Source: Chryseobacterium sp. MFBS3-17 (GTDB lineage: Bacteria; Bacteroidota; Bacteroidia; Flavobacteriales; Weeksellaceae). Taken from it: 64,000 nucleotides of DNA. The stretch covers positions 124,001 through 188,000 of the forward strand of contig NZ_JAJEWK010000005.1 in NCBI RefSeq assembly GCF_020687745.1, in the 5' to 3' direction. Of this stretch, positions 1 to 8,796 are shown one piece after another. The notes below the pieces were generated by a model. That model made no database searches and was not told where the DNA came from. It saw only the letters and a list, made by a program, of their open reading frames with translations. The position numbers and the translations under genes were made by a program. Position 1 is the stretch's first letter; the number at the start of each line of letters is the position of its first letter.

Positions 1-3000
1 TCTGGAAGCCGTCTCTTTCGGCTTGTTTGCCTTTGGTAGTGGTATTCACCACATACTGCACTTTTCCTTTCTGGATGAGGTCTATCAAGTTCTCGTCTTC
101 CTCTCCTATTTTATAACCGATTTTGCAGGGGATTCCCTGTGCTTCAAAGAATTTCGCAGTACCTTCGGTAGCCCATATTCTGAAGCCCACCTCGTGGAAT
201 CTTGCAGCCAGTTCTGCTGCTTCCTGCTTATGCTTGTCGGCCACAGTAAAGAGTATGGAACCATGCATGGGCACTTTTCTTCCGGCGGCTACCAAACCTT
301 TATAGAGTGCTTTTTCCAGTGTGGTATCTTTGCCCATTACCTCTCCGGTAGATTTCATTTCGGGACCCAGAGAAATGTCCACTTTGGTTAATTTGGAGAA
401 AGAAAATACGGGTACTTTCACAAACACACCGGGTTTATTGGGCACCAGGCCGTTTTGGTAACCCAGGTCTTTCAGTTTTTCGCCCAAAATTGCCTTGGTA
501 GCAAGATTCGCCATCGGTACGCCGGTAATTTTAGATAAAAACGGAACAGTTCTCGATGATCTCGGGTTCACTTCAATCACATATACATTGCCCTGAAACA
601 GCACGTACTGTATGTTCATCAAGCCAATTACATTCAGCCCTTTGGCCAGTCTCTGGGTATAATCTACCAGGGTCTGAATTTCCTCCTCGGAGATATTCTG
701 AGGCGGATAAACAGCTATGGAATCCCCGGAGTGTACGCCGGCACGTTCTATATGTTCCATAATTCCGGGAATGATTACGGTTTCGCCGTCAGAGATGGCA
801 TCAACTTCTATTTCCCTGCCTACCATATATTTATCTACCAGTACCGGATGCTCGGGGCTGGCTTCTACGGCATGTTCCATATAGTGCGCCAGTTCGGTCT
901 CATTGTACACAATTTCCATGGCACGGCCACCCAGTACATAACTGGGTCTTACCAGCACGGGATAGCCGATTTCATTGGCAATTTTAATGGCTTCTTCTTT
1001 GGAGAATGATGTTTTACCCAGCGGCTGCGGAATGGCAAGTTCCTGCAATGCTTTTTCAAATTTGTCCCGGTTTTCGGCACGGTCCAGATTTTCAAGCGTG
1101 GTTCCCAGAATCTGTACGCCGTGGGCAGCCAGTTTATCTGCAAGGTTAATGGCGGTTTGTCCGCCGAACTGTACCACGACTCCTTTCGGTTTTTCCAGTT
1201 CTATAATATTCATGACATCTTCTTCCGTAAGCGGTTCGAAGTAGAGTTTGTCTGAAATGGAGAAATCGGTAGATACGGTTTCGGGATTATTATTGATGAT
1301 GATGGCTTCGTAGCCCATTTCTTTGATGGCCCATACGGAATGTACGGTAGCGTAGTCAAATTCCACTCCTTGCCCGATGCGGATAGGGCCGGATCCCAGC
1401 ACGATGATTTTCTCTTTGTCCGAAACTACACTTTCGTTTTCTTCCTCGTAGGTTCCGTAGAAATATGGGGTCTCAGATTCGAACTCTGCAGCGCAGGTAT
1501 CTACCATTTTAAAGACTGGCATAATGCCGTTTTGCTTTCTGAAATTGAAGACTTCCCGTTCTGAAATTTCCCAGAGTACGGCAATATTCACATCGGCAAA
1601 ACCGAGTTGCTTGGCTTCTTTCAGAATTTCGGTACTGAATTTATTTTCTTTGATGGTGGTCTCGAAGTCAATCAGTTTTTTGATTTTCCAAATGAAGAAT
1701 TTATCAATTTTACTCCATTCCACAATCTGCTCCCAGTCATACCCTCTGCGCAGTGCATCGCCGATGATGAAGAGCCTTTCGTCATCACATACTTTAATTC
1801 TTCTTTCTATATCGGCATCAGTAAGGGCTTCTGCCTGTTTGGTTTTCAAACCGATATGTTTAATGCCGGTTTCCAGTGAGCGAATAGCTTTGTTCAGAGA
1901 TTCTTCCAGATTTCTGCCAATGGCCATCACCTCACCCGTGGCTTTCATCTGGGTAGAAAGGCGGCGGTCTGCAGTTTCAAATTTATCAAACGGGAATCTC
2001 GGAAATTTGGTCACTACATAATCCAGTGCCGGTTCAAAGCAGGCATAGGTTTTCCCGGTAACCGGATTCATAATTTCATCCAGTGTAAGTCCCACAGCAA
2101 TCTTTGCGGCAATTTTGGCAATGGGATATCCGGTCGCTTTACTGGCCAGTGCAGACGAGCGCGAAACCCTTGGATTGACTTCAATGATATAATAGTCAAA
2201 TGAATGCGGATCCAGTGCCAGCTGTACATTACAACCTCCTTCTATTCCCAGGGCACGGATAATTTTCAGTGAAGCGTTTCTCAGGAGCTGATATTCCCGG
2301 TCCGAAAGGGTTTGTGAAGGCGCCACTACAATGGAATCTCCGGTATGAACGCCCACCGGATCTATATTTTCCATATTACACACCACAATGGCGTTATCGG
2401 CAGCATCGCGCATCACCTCGTATTCAATTTCCTTGAATCCGGCAATGGATTTTTCAATAAGACACTGGGTTACAGGAGAATATTTCAGACCGAGTTCGGT
2501 AATTTCTTTCAGTTCTGCTTCGGTAGCGGCAATTCCGCCACCGGTTCCGCCCATGGTAAAGGCCGGACGAACAATTACAGGATACCCGATTTCATTGGCA
2601 AAATTCAATGCACCTTCCACGGTATTTACAATATCAGATTCCGGCACCGGTTCATTCAGTTCACGCATGAGCTCACGGAAAAGGTCGCGGTCTTCAGCCC
2701 TGTTGATGGCCGAAAGCTTGGTTCCCAGCACTTCCACTTTGCATTCTTCCAGAATTCCGGAGTTTTCCAGTTCCACGGCCATGTTCAGTCCGGTTTGTCC
2801 ACCCAGTGTAGGCAGCAGCGCATCCGGTCTTTCCTTGCGGATGATATGGCTTACAAACTGAAGTGAGATGGGTTCAATATACACTTTATCGGCAATTTCC
2901 ACATCGGTCATGATGGTGGCCGGGTTGGAGTTGATGAGTATGACCCGGTAGCCCTCTTCTTTCAGGGAGAGACAAGCCTGTGTGCCTGCATAGTCGAACT

Positions 3001-3070
3001 CTGCAGCCTGCCCGATGATGATGGGCCCGGAGCCGATTACGAGAATAGTTTTTATATCGTTTCTTTTCAT
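1..3070 (-). CDS. carB: Carbamoyl-phosphate synthase large chain (3' end beyond window)
   Basis: Makes carbamoyl phosphate from bicarbonate, ATP and ammonia passed from CarA, the first step for pyrimidines and arginine; cytoplasmic CarAB complex. The reading frame is open from the ATG at 3068-3070 to the left edge, about 1023 residues of a family that is usually about 1070, so only the C-terminal tip is missing. The N-terminus shows the ATP-grasp/pre-ATP motif [18 protein letters not shown] followed by SNPATIMTD and [10 protein letters not shown], typical of CarB. At the edge the frame still reads the allosteric-domain segment with [14 protein letters not shown]. It is the last visible gene of the pyrB-carA-(four-helix gene)-carB run. 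The spacing from the inserted small gene is 81 bp. Identification is certain; the end is not visible. Confidence 0.97.
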   Translation of the reverse strand, partial: MKRNDIKTILVIGSGPIIIGQAAEFDYAGTQACLSLKEEGYRVILINSNPATIMTDVEIADKVYIEPISLQFVSHIIRKERPDALLPTLGGQTGLNMAVELENSGILEECKVEVLGTKLSAINRAEDRDLFRELMRELNEPVPESDIVNTVEGALNFANEIGYPVIVRPAFTMGGTGGGIAATEAELKEITELGLKYSPVTQCLIEKSIAGFKEIEYEVMRDAADNAIVVCNMENIDPVGVHTGDSIVVAPSQTLSDREYQLLRNASLKIIRALGIEGGCNVQLALDPHSFDYYIIEVNPRVSRSSALASKATGYPIAKIAAKIAVGLTLDEIMNPVTGKTYACFEPALDYVVTKFPRFPFDKFETADRRLSTQMKATGEVMAIGRNLEESLNKAIRSLETGIKHIGLKTKQAEALTDADIERRIKVCDDERLFIIGDALRRGYDWEQIVEWSKIDKFFIWKIKKLIDFETTIKENKFSTEILKEAKQLGFADVNIAVLWEISEREVFNFRKQNGIMPVFKMVDTCAAEFESETPYFYGTYEEENESVVSDKEKIIVLGSGPIRIGQGVEFDYATVHSVWAIKEMGYEAIIINNNPETVSTDFSISDKLYFEPLTEEDVMNIIELEKPKGVVVQFGGQTAINLADKLAAHGVQILGTTLENLDRAENRDKFEKALQELAIPQPLGKTSFSKEEAIKIANEIGYPVLVRPSYVLGGRAMEIVYNETELAHYMEHAVEASPEHPVLVDKYMVGREIEVDAISDGETVIIPGIMEHIERAGVHSGDSIAVYPPQNISEEEIQTLVDYTQRLAKGLNVIGLMNIQYVLFQGNVYVIEVNPRSSRTVPFLSKITGVPMANLATKAILGEKLKDLGYQNGLVPNKPGVFVKVPVFSFSKLTKVDISLGPEMKSTGEVMGKDTTLEKALYKGLVAAGRKVPMHGSILFTVADKHKQEAAELAARFHEVGFRIWATEGTAKFFEAQGIPCKIGYKIGEEDENLIDLIQKGKVQYVVNTTTKGKQAERDGFQ

Positions 3071-3087
3071 TTCTATTTTAAGACTAT

Positions 3088-3115
3088 CAGATATCAGAAG
3101 TAAGATATCAGATGA
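3088..3115 (+). repeat. Left heptad array beside the four-helix-bundle gene
   Basis: Four 7-bp units in tandem (CAGATAT, CAGAAGT, AAGATAT, CAGATGA) lie in the gap between the start of carB and the end of the small gene. Read on the plus strand they follow an ATCAGAT theme, the inverse orientation of the array at 3548-3603. The array is non-coding. Confidence 0.7.
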
Positions 3116-3151
3116 TTAATATATTAAATTTGATAAGGGAGTTCTGCTAAC

Positions 3152-3496
3152 TCAAACCATTTCTAAATTGTACAACATCCGTTGAATCTCGTTGATTAGT
3201 GATATCAAAGGATTTATATCTGCTTCCGGAATTAAACCCAATTCTCTTGTCAGAATAAGTTGTGTCTGAAGTTCAAAACTGGACCCATTGGCAATACCTA
3301 AAAAGTGAGAAAATTCCTTATTGCTGTTTCTGCCGGCACCTTCTGCAATATTAGAGGCAATAGAAACCACAGATCTCTTTAGTTGAGAAATCAAACCAAA
3401 TTTCTCATCTGCAGGCAGTTGCAGGCAAAGAAGATAGATTCCTTTCGCAAGATCAATAGATTTCTGCCAAAAAATCAATTTTTCGAAATTGTGCAT
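3152..3496 (-). CDS. Four-helix-bundle protein (S23 / 23S rRNA intervening-sequence protein family)
   Basis: A 114-residue protein of the small four-helix-bundle family first known from intervening sequences of 23S rRNA genes. Related Avd proteins serve diversity-generating retroelements. The family hallmarks are visible: the N-terminal FEKLIFWQKSIDLAKGIY helix, then SQLKRSVVSIASNIAEGAGR in the middle, and KEFSHFLGIANGSSFELQTQ before the last helices. The cellular role of free-standing members is not established. It starts at ATG 3494-3496 and ends TAA-side at 3152. It sits between carA and carB on the same strand, where these genes usually lie close together, and short 7-bp repeat arrays in opposite orientation flank it on both sides. 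That context suggests an inserted cassette rather than an original operon member. No reverse transcriptase or variable repeat is nearby. Confidence 0.9.
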   Translation of the reverse strand: MHNFEKLIFWQKSIDLAKGIYLLCLQLPADEKFGLISQLKRSVVSIASNIAEGAGRNSNKEFSHFLGIANGSSFELQTQLILTRELGLIPEADINPLISLINEIQRMLYNLEMV

Positions 3497-3547
3497 CTTA
3501 TTTTCGTTTTTTGATTCGTGTAACTTTATTTCCAGAATTCAGACAAC

Positions 3548-3603
3548 ATCTGCAATCTGATATCTGTAATCTGACATCTGATATCTCACATCCGGCATCT
3601 AAG
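3548..3603 (+). repeat. Right heptad array beside the four-helix-bundle gene
   Basis: About eight 7-bp units in tandem on the plus strand: ATCTGCA, ATCTGAT, ATCTGTA, ATCTGAC, ATCTGAT, ATCTCAC, ATCCGGC, ATCTAAG. The last unit runs into the stop codon of carA (3599-3601). Read on the minus strand the unit is nnCAGAT, so it is the inverted counterpart of the array at 3088-3115. The phase of 7 is exact over the first five units and degenerates towards carA. Confidence 0.8.
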
Positions 3604-4678
3604 ACCTTCCCTTCCACGCTCCCATCATCTCTATGAAATCATCAAAGAGGTAGTTGGTATCTTCCGGGCCGGGGCTGGCTTCGGGGTGATACTGCACAGA
3701 GAAGCAAGGGTGAATTTTATGTTTTACACCTTCGTTGGTTCTGTCGTTCAGGGCAATGTGTGTTTCTTCCAGATCCGTATTTTTCAGGGATTCCTGATCT
3801 ACGGCATAGCCGTGATTCTGGGAGGTAATGTCTACCCGGTTGCGCTTCAGATCCAGAACCGGATGGTTACCACCACGGTGTCCGAATTTCAGTTTATAGG
3901 TTGTAGCACCACAGGCCAGTGAAATCAGCTGGTGTCCCAGGCAGATTCCGAAAATTGGAACTTTCCCCAGTAAGGTCCGGATCATTTCCAGCGCCTGCGG
4001 ATTATCCTGCGGATCGCCGGGGCCGTTGGAGAGCATAATTCCATCAGGATCCATCAGCATAATTTCTTCCGCAGTGGTATCGTGTGATACAACAATGATG
4101 TCACAATTTCGCTGAGAAAGTTCGCGGATAATGCCCAGTTTAGCACCGAAATCTACCAAAACCACTTTAAATCCCCGTCCCGGATTGGCATATGCTGTTT
4201 TGGTGGACACCTGCGCAACCTGGTTTTTGTGGAGTTCCAGTCCTTGCAATTCAGTGATGACCTGCTGCTCATCAGCATCGGCACTTACAATTTTTCCTTT
4301 TACCACTCCGGCATTACGCAGCAGTCTGGTAAGGCGTCTGGTATCTATTCCGGAAATTCCGGATAGGTTTTTCTTTTTAAAAAGCTCATCCAGCGTCATC
4401 TGGCTTCTGAAATTGGAAGGCAGATCGCAGATTTCCTTCACAATCAACCCTTTTATGGCAGGCTCAATGCTTTCGTAATCGTCGCGGTTGATTCCGTAGT
4501 TGCCAATCAGCGGGTAGGTCATGCACACCATCTGCCCGCAGTATGAGGGATCTGAAATCAGTTCCTGATAACCGGTCATCCCGGTGTTGAACACTACTTC
4601 GCCGGTGGTTTCCTGGTCTGCCCCGAAGGCTTTTCCGTAAAAAACTTCACCTGATTCTAATATTAATTTCTTTCTCAT
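3599..4678 (-). CDS. carA: Carbamoyl-phosphate synthase small chain
   Basis: Glutamine amidotransferase subunit that releases ammonia from glutamine and channels it to CarB. It has 359 residues, normal for the family. The N-terminal CPSase small-chain domain (residues 1-150, with GEVVFNTGMTGYQE) is followed by a class I glutaminase domain. The nucleophile is Cys246 in FGICLGHQ and the His/Glu pair is H331/E333 in QYHPEASPGP. The start is the ATG at 4676-4678. It follows pyrB by 81 bp and precedes the inserted four-helix-bundle gene, with a 7-bp repeat array beginning at its stop codon. Co-transcription with pyrB under the leader at 5669-5785 is inferred from the shared strand, the short gap and the absence of a terminator between them. 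Confidence 0.97.
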   Translation of the reverse strand: MRKKLILESGEVFYGKAFGADQETTGEVVFNTGMTGYQELISDPSYCGQMVCMTYPLIGNYGINRDDYESIEPAIKGLIVKEICDLPSNFRSQMTLDELFKKKNLSGISGIDTRRLTRLLRNAGVVKGKIVSADADEQQVITELQGLELHKNQVAQVSTKTAYANPGRGFKVVLVDFGAKLGIIRELSQRNCDIIVVSHDTTAEEIMLMDPDGIMLSNGPGDPQDNPQALEMIRTLLGKVPIFGICLGHQLISLACGATTYKLKFGHRGGNHPVLDLKRNRVDITSQNHGYAVDQESLKNTDLEETHIALNDRTNEGVKHKIHPCFSVQYHPEASPGPEDTNYLFDDFIEMMGAWKGRS

Positions 4679-4759
4679 TTTTCTTTCCTGAAGATGGGTA
4701 CAAAGTGCTATACCTCAAATTTATGGCGGCAATCCGCTGTTTTTCTTTTCTGTTTAAGT

Positions 4760-5650
4760 TTATTCAAACGTGAATCCCTGCTGCTCCAGCGCATCCTTCA
4801 GGATGGCCATGCGTGCAAAAACGCCGTTCTGCATTTGTTTGAAAATTCGGGACCGCTTGCACTCTACCAGATCAGAATCAATCTCTACCCCTCTGTTAAT
4901 GGGTGCCGGATGCATGATGATGGCACCGGGTTTCATAGCTTGCTCTCTCTCTTTGGTAAGACCATATTTTTTGTGATACTGATCCAGGGAGATTTTCATT
5001 TTTTCACCGTGTCTTTCATGCTGAATTCTGAGCAGCATGAGTACATCCACCTCCTTCACCATATCGTCCAGTGAGAGGTAGGTTCCGTTTATCAGCGTGC
5101 CTTCATCAAACCATTTGGATGGACCCGAAAAATATACTTTGGCTCCCAGTTTCCGCAGTGCTTCTGCATTGGAATTGGCCACCCGGCTGTGCTTTACATC
5201 TCCTACAATGCCTATTTTCAACCCTTTGAATTCTCCGAATTCCTGATGGATGGTCATCAGATCCAGCAGACACTGAGACGGGTGATTGCCGGTACCATCT
5301 CCACCATTGATTACGGGGATGCTGATGTCCTTCAGTTCCTTGTAATAGCGGTCTTTATTATGACGGATTACTACCAGGTTTACGCCCAGGCTTTCCAGTG
5401 TTTTCACGGTATCATACAGAGATTCACCTTTATTCACAGAACTTGCATTAATATCAAAAGGAACAACCTGCAATCCCAGTTTTCGCTGAGCGATGTCAAA
5501 GCTGGTTTTGGTACGGGTACTGTTTTCAAAAAACAGATTGGAAACAAAGATTTCATCCTTTGCTTTACATGATTTCCCCTGGGAAAAATCCTGTGCCATC
5601 TGAAGCAGTTCTACAATTTTTTTTGGGTTTAAATCTGTGATTGTGAGCAT
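4760..5650 (-). CDS. pyrB: Aspartate carbamoyltransferase catalytic subunit
   Basis: Joins carbamoyl phosphate to aspartate to give N-carbamoylaspartate in pyrimidine synthesis. It has 296 residues. The carbamoyl-phosphate site [12 protein letters not shown] lies near residue 40-51, with STRTKT at 44-49, and HPAPINRG is near the C-terminus. I chose the ATG at 5648-5650. The frame is open further upstream to a TTG at 5686, but that stretch is the terminator hairpin and U tract of the leader, so it cannot be coding in a regulated transcript. No pyrI or pyrR is next to it. It is the first structural gene of pyrB-carA-carB. The leader peptide, U tract and terminator in front suggest attenuation by UTP level. 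Confidence 0.95.
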   Translation of the reverse strand: MLTITDLNPKKIVELLQMAQDFSQGKSCKAKDEIFVSNLFFENSTRTKTSFDIAQRKLGLQVVPFDINASSVNKGESLYDTVKTLESLGVNLVVIRHNKDRYYKELKDISIPVINGGDGTGNHPSQCLLDLMTIHQEFGEFKGLKIGIVGDVKHSRVANSNAEALRKLGAKVYFSGPSKWFDEGTLINGTYLSLDDMVKEVDVLMLLRIQHERHGEKMKISLDQYHKKYGLTKEREQAMKPGAIIMHPAPINRGVEIDSDLVECKRSRIFKQMQNGVFARMAILKDALEQQGFTFE

Positions 5651-5668
5651 AATTATTCGTTTGTGTTC

Positions 5669-5698
5669 AAAAAAAAACGAAGCCAAAATAGCTTCGTT
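5669..5698 (-). terminator. Attenuator-type terminator in the pyrB leader
   Basis: On the minus strand an 8-bp perfect stem (AACGAAGC / GCTTCGTT, arms 5691-5698 and 5676-5683) closes a 7-nt loop and is followed at once by nine T residues (5669-5677). It lies between the promoter and pyrB, and the stop codon of the leader peptide (5697-5699) overlaps its first arm. A ribosome at the leader stop would therefore prevent the hairpin from folding. Confidence 0.85.
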
Positions 5699-5771
5699 AA
5701 ATTAAAAAAATATGGTGATCATCGGCAAACTTGCCAGCGTGTAAATCGTCAAATGGAAGTTGTCTTTTCAT
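5697..5771 (-). CDS. Putative pyrB leader peptide (24 residues)
   Basis: A 25-codon frame, ATG at 5769-5771 to TAA at 5697-5699, starting 6 nt after a perfect -7 promoter box. The peptide starts MKRQLPFDD and ends HHIFLI. The codons near its end (ATT TTT TTA ATT) form a U-rich run in the RNA just before the terminator hairpin. In E. coli pyrBI, low UTP makes polymerase pause in U-rich leader RNA so that the ribosome catches up and blocks the terminator. The arrangement here matches that logic. The peptide itself need have no function. Whether it is translated is inferred from position only. Confidence 0.6.
   Translation of the reverse strand: MKRQLPFDDLHAGKFADDHHIFLI
5700..5735 (-). promoter_or_regulatory. 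Pause-type hairpin and U tract of the pyr leader
   Basis: Inside the leader ORF a short stem (GGCAA / TTGCC, 5724-5735) is followed after about 11 nt by a U-rich run (seven T residues in a row near 5704-5710). A small hairpin followed by a U tract is a typical polymerase pause arrangement and would make transcription speed depend on UTP. The roles are inferred from layout. Confidence 0.45.
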
Positions 5772-5777
5772 TGGCTG

Positions 5778-5785
5778 CAAAGATA
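5778..5785 (-). promoter_or_regulatory. Promoter -7 box of the pyr operon
   Basis: TATCTTTG, a perfect match to the Bacteroidota -7 element TAnnTTTG, ends 6 nt before the leader-peptide ATG. A T-rich stretch lies about 20 bp further upstream but no clear TTTG -33 element. Transcription would start at or next to the ATG, so the leader mRNA would be essentially leaderless. Confidence 0.65.
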
Positions 5786-5830
5786 CATCTTTTTTTGATT
5801 TGGGAAAAAGATTTTCTGGGAAAATTTACT

Positions 5831-5865
5831 ATAAATAAAAACGCACATTTCCGGAGAAATGTGCG
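5831..5865 (-). terminator. Terminator of the YceI-family gene
   Basis: A 10-bp perfect stem (CGCACATTTC at 5842-5851 with GAAATGTGCG at 5856-5865, loop of 4). On the minus strand it is followed by a T-rich run (5831-5841). It lies 25 bp after the end of the 5890-6561 gene. Confidence 0.85.
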
Positions 5866-5889
5866 CGGTATGTAGAAATACAACAGAGA

Positions 5890-6561
5890 TTATTTTACTG
5901 CAGCTACAGAAGCTTTCAGTTTAATCTCGTCATTGATTACTTTATCTGCTGCCAGGTCAGCAATCACTGTACCTGAGTTGTGATTTACCCCCCATTTTGT
6001 TCTGTCTATGGTGAATTCATCTGTAGCCAAAGTAACTCCTGTTTCTGTTTCCGTAATGGTTGCCGGGAATTTTACTACGTCGGTTTTTCCTTTCATGGTG
6101 AAGTTACCTTCTACCATTTGCTTACCGTTTTCTTCGGTTACATTGGTAATTTCCAGTGTCGCAGTAGGATATGTCTTTACGTTAAAGAAGTGATCCTGGC
6201 TTTCTGCATCATCGCCCAGACCTTTCAGGTGACCTTCCAGTTTACCTTTCATTTCTGCATCTGTAAGATCAGTAACGGTAATAGAGTTCATGTCCAGTAT
6301 CAGTGTACCCCCTACCAGTTTACCATCATTCATTACCAGATTACCTTCCTGCAGATTAATGGTTCCCAGGTGTTTGTCTCCTGAAATTTTACCACCTTCC
6401 CAGTTAATGGTTGATTCTCCTGCTTTAATGGCATAATTGGTACCCTCTGCAGCCACCACTTCTGTAGTTTCTGCTCCTTCGGCAGCAGCGGTAGTTTCTT
6501 TCTTACAAGATGTTAATGACAATGTAGCAAGCGCAAACACTGCTAAAATATTTTTTTTCAT
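5890..6561 (-). CDS. YceI-family lipoprotein
   Basis: Predicted exported lipoprotein of 223 residues. The signal peptide MKKNILAVFALATLSLTSC ends in a lipobox with Cys19, then comes an Ala/Glu/Thr-rich linker (about residues 20-42). A YceI lipid-binding-type barrel domain runs from about residue 43 to the end, with INWEGGKISGDKHLGTI at its start, DAESQDHFFNVKTYPTAT in the middle and FTIDRTKWGVNHNSG towards the end. YceI proteins bind long apolar ligands such as isoprenoids; the ligand here is unknown. It is a single gene, with its own -7 box upstream and a strong terminator after it, and the pyr operon promoter lies beyond. Confidence 0.92.
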   Translation of the reverse strand: MKKNILAVFALATLSLTSCKKETTAAAEGAETTEVVAAEGTNYAIKAGESTINWEGGKISGDKHLGTINLQEGNLVMNDGKLVGGTLILDMNSITVTDLTDAEMKGKLEGHLKGLGDDAESQDHFFNVKTYPTATLEITNVTEENGKQMVEGNFTMKGKTDVVKFPATITETETGVTLATDEFTIDRTKWGVNHNSGTVIADLAADKVINDEIKLKASVAAVK

Positions 6562-6584
6562 AAATAAAATTTAAATAATTTTCG

Positions 6585-6592
6585 CAAAGATA
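6585..6592 (-). promoter_or_regulatory. Promoter -7 box of the YceI-family gene
   Basis: TATCTTTG matches the Bacteroidota -7 element TAnnTTTG and lies 23 nt before the ATG at 6559-6561. No convincing -33 TTTG was seen. Confidence 0.6.
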
Positions 6593-6839
6593 GTACTTTA
6601 ATTTATAGATGTTCACCCATTAATTGGTATGATAGATAAAATGAATAAGCATAATGGTCTAAATTATATGCAGCGAACCGAAAAATACTTTAATTTTATA
6701 AACGCAAACTGATCTGCCACGCAACCGGATTTCCGCACAACAAATAATGCACGGGCATCTTTCGTGACGCCTGCAGGGAAATATCCGGATTACAAAAAGA
6801 TCAACTGCACACTTTGACCCGTTAAAATACAATCTTATT

Positions 6840-8747
6840 ATGAGAAATTACTATATAGATGACCTTCCGGATTACTACAAACAGTACAAAAAATCAATCA
6901 AAAATCCCAAAAAATTCTGGGATAAAATTGCCGATGAAAATTTTGTATGGTACCAGCGGTGGAGCAAGGTTGTGGAATACGACATGCAGGAAGCTCAGAT
7001 CAAATGGTTTAAAAACGCCAAACTGAACATTACCAAAAACTGCATAGACCGCCATCTGAATCAGCGCGGAGACAAAACCGCCATCATATGGGAACCAAAT
7101 GACCCCAAAGAAGCCGCACAACACATCACCTACAATGAACTCCATGAACGCGTGTGCAAAATGGCCAATGTACTTCGCGATCTGGGTGTACAGAAAGGCG
7201 ACAGAGTCTGCATTTACCTCCCCATGATTCCTGAACTGGCCGTATCCATGCTGGCCTGTGCCAGGCTGGGCGCTGTACACTCTGTTATATTTGCAGGCTT
7301 TTCCTCCTCGGCCGTGTCTTCACGGGTAAACGATTGTGCCGCCAAAGTAATCATCTGTTCAGACGGAAGCTACCGGGGCAGTAAAGCCATAGACTTGAAA
7401 GGAATTATAGATGAAGCCACCGAAAACTGCCCTACAGTAGAAAAAGTTCTGGTCGTGAAGCGTACCGGAAGCGAAATCAACATGAAAGAAGGCCGCGATC
7501 TCTGGCTGCAACCTCTGTATGAAAAAGCACCGTCAGATTTCGTTTCAGTCATCATGGATGCAGAAGACCCGCTCTTTATCCTCTACACTTCCGGTTCTAC
7601 CGGCAAACCCAAAGGTATGCTGCACACCTGTGCCGGCTATATGGTGTACACCGCCTACACCTTTAAAAATGTATTTAATTACCGTGAGAACGACATCTAC
7701 TGGTGTACAGCAGACATTGGCTGGATTACAGGACACTCCTATATTCTGTATGGTCCGCTGGCCAACGGTGCTACCACCGTAATCTTTGAAGGGGTACCCA
7801 CCTATCCGGAGCCGGATCGATTCTGGGAGGTAATTGAAAAGCATAAAGTGACCCAGTTCTACACCGCCCCTACAGCCATCCGGTCACTGGCCAAAGAATC
7901 TTATGAGTGGGTAGAAAAACATGATTTATCCAGCCTGCGTGTCATCGGATCTGTAGGAGAACCCATCAACGATGAAGCCTGGCACTGGTACAATGATCAC
8001 GTAGGCAAGCGGAAATGCCCCATCGTAGATACGTGGTGGCAAACTGAAACCGGTGGTATTATGATTTCGCCCATCCCGTTTGTAACACCTACCAAACCTA
8101 CCTATGCCACACTGCCGCTGCCGGGAATTCAGCCCGTATTGATGGATGAAAAACGGAATGAAATCACCGGAAACCAGGTAGATGGAAATCTCTGCATCCG
8201 TTTTCCGTGGCCGGGCATAGCCAGAACCATCTGGGGTGACCACCAGCGCTATAAGGAAACCTATTTCACGGCTTTCCCGGGGAAATACTTCACAGGAGAC
8301 GGCGCCCTGCGGGACGAGGTGGGCTATTACCGGATTACAGGCCGTGTAGATGATGTCATCATTGTCTCCGGTCACAATCTGGGCACCGCACCTATAGAAG
8401 ACAGCGTCAATCAGCATCCTGCGGTGGCAGAATCGGCCATTGTGGGTTACCCGCACGATGTGAAAGGAAGCGCCCTGTACGGCTATGTAATTCTGAAAGA
8501 TACCGGTGAAGGCCGCGACCGGGACAACCTAAGAAAAGAAATCAATAACCTGATCGCTGATTCCATAGGACCCATAGCAAAGCTGGATAAAATTCAGTTT
8601 GTGCAGGCACTGCCCAAAACACGCAGCGGAAAAATCATGCGCCGTATCTTGCGGAAAATTGCAGAAGGTGATTTTGATAATTTCGGGGATACTTCTACCC
8701 TTCTGGATCCGGATGTGGTGGAAAGCATTAAAAATGAAAGAGTCTGA
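6840..8747 (+). CDS. acs: Acetyl-CoA synthetase (AMP-forming)
   Basis: Activates acetate to acetyl-CoA through acetyl-AMP; cytoplasmic. It has 635 residues, the usual size for Acs. The P-loop-like motif YTSGSTGKPKG is at residues 249-259, the acetate/ATP motif TWWQTETGG is in the middle, and the C-terminal PKTRSGKIMRR carries the catalytic, acetylatable Lys598. The sequence around residue 90-130 (GVQKGDRVCIYLPMIPE) is also typical. It starts at the ATG at 6840-6842 and is a single-gene unit with a terminator just after the stop. The 278 bp upstream, divergent from the YceI gene, show no perfect -7 box for acs, so its promoter is not assigned. Regulation by lysine acetylation is known for the family but cannot be judged here. 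Confidence 0.97.
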   Translation: MRNYYIDDLPDYYKQYKKSIKNPKKFWDKIADENFVWYQRWSKVVEYDMQEAQIKWFKNAKLNITKNCIDRHLNQRGDKTAIIWEPNDPKEAAQHITYNELHERVCKMANVLRDLGVQKGDRVCIYLPMIPELAVSMLACARLGAVHSVIFAGFSSSAVSSRVNDCAAKVIICSDGSYRGSKAIDLKGIIDEATENCPTVEKVLVVKRTGSEINMKEGRDLWLQPLYEKAPSDFVSVIMDAEDPLFILYTSGSTGKPKGMLHTCAGYMVYTAYTFKNVFNYRENDIYWCTADIGWITGHSYILYGPLANGATTVIFEGVPTYPEPDRFWEVIEKHKVTQFYTAPTAIRSLAKESYEWVEKHDLSSLRVIGSVGEPINDEAWHWYNDHVGKRKCPIVDTWWQTETGGIMISPIPFVTPTKPTYATLPLPGIQPVLMDEKRNEITGNQVDGNLCIRFPWPGIARTIWGDHQRYKETYFTAFPGKYFTGDGALRDEVGYYRITGRVDDVIIVSGHNLGTAPIEDSVNQHPAVAESAIVGYPHDVKGSALYGYVILKDTGEGRDRDNLRKEINNLIADSIGPIAKLDKIQFVQALPKTRSGKIMRRILRKIAEGDFDNFGDTSTLLDPDVVESIKNERV

Positions 8748-8767
8748 AACTGAAATCTTAAACCACA

Positions 8768-8793
8768 AACCCTGTCATGCGCAGGGTTTTTTA
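8768..8793 (+). terminator. Terminator of acs
   Basis: Stem AACCCTG (8768-8774) with CAGGGTT (8782-8788), 7-nt loop, then a T run to 8792. It lies 21 bp after the acs stop codon and before the convergent DUF3667 locus. Confidence 0.85.
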
Positions 8794-8796
8794 TTT

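Noticed and set aside
3548-3603. Short tandem repeats read as a CRISPR array
   Set aside because: The unit is 7 bp without spacers; no cas gene is in the window.
5651-5686. N-terminal extension of PyrB starting at a TTG (5686)
   Set aside because: The extra codons are the terminator hairpin and T tract of the leader; the family N-terminus begins at the ATG 5650.
6641-6712. Short plus-strand frame of about 23 codons upstream of acs
   Set aside because: No promoter box, no conserved pattern and nothing to tell it from chance in an AT-rich gap.
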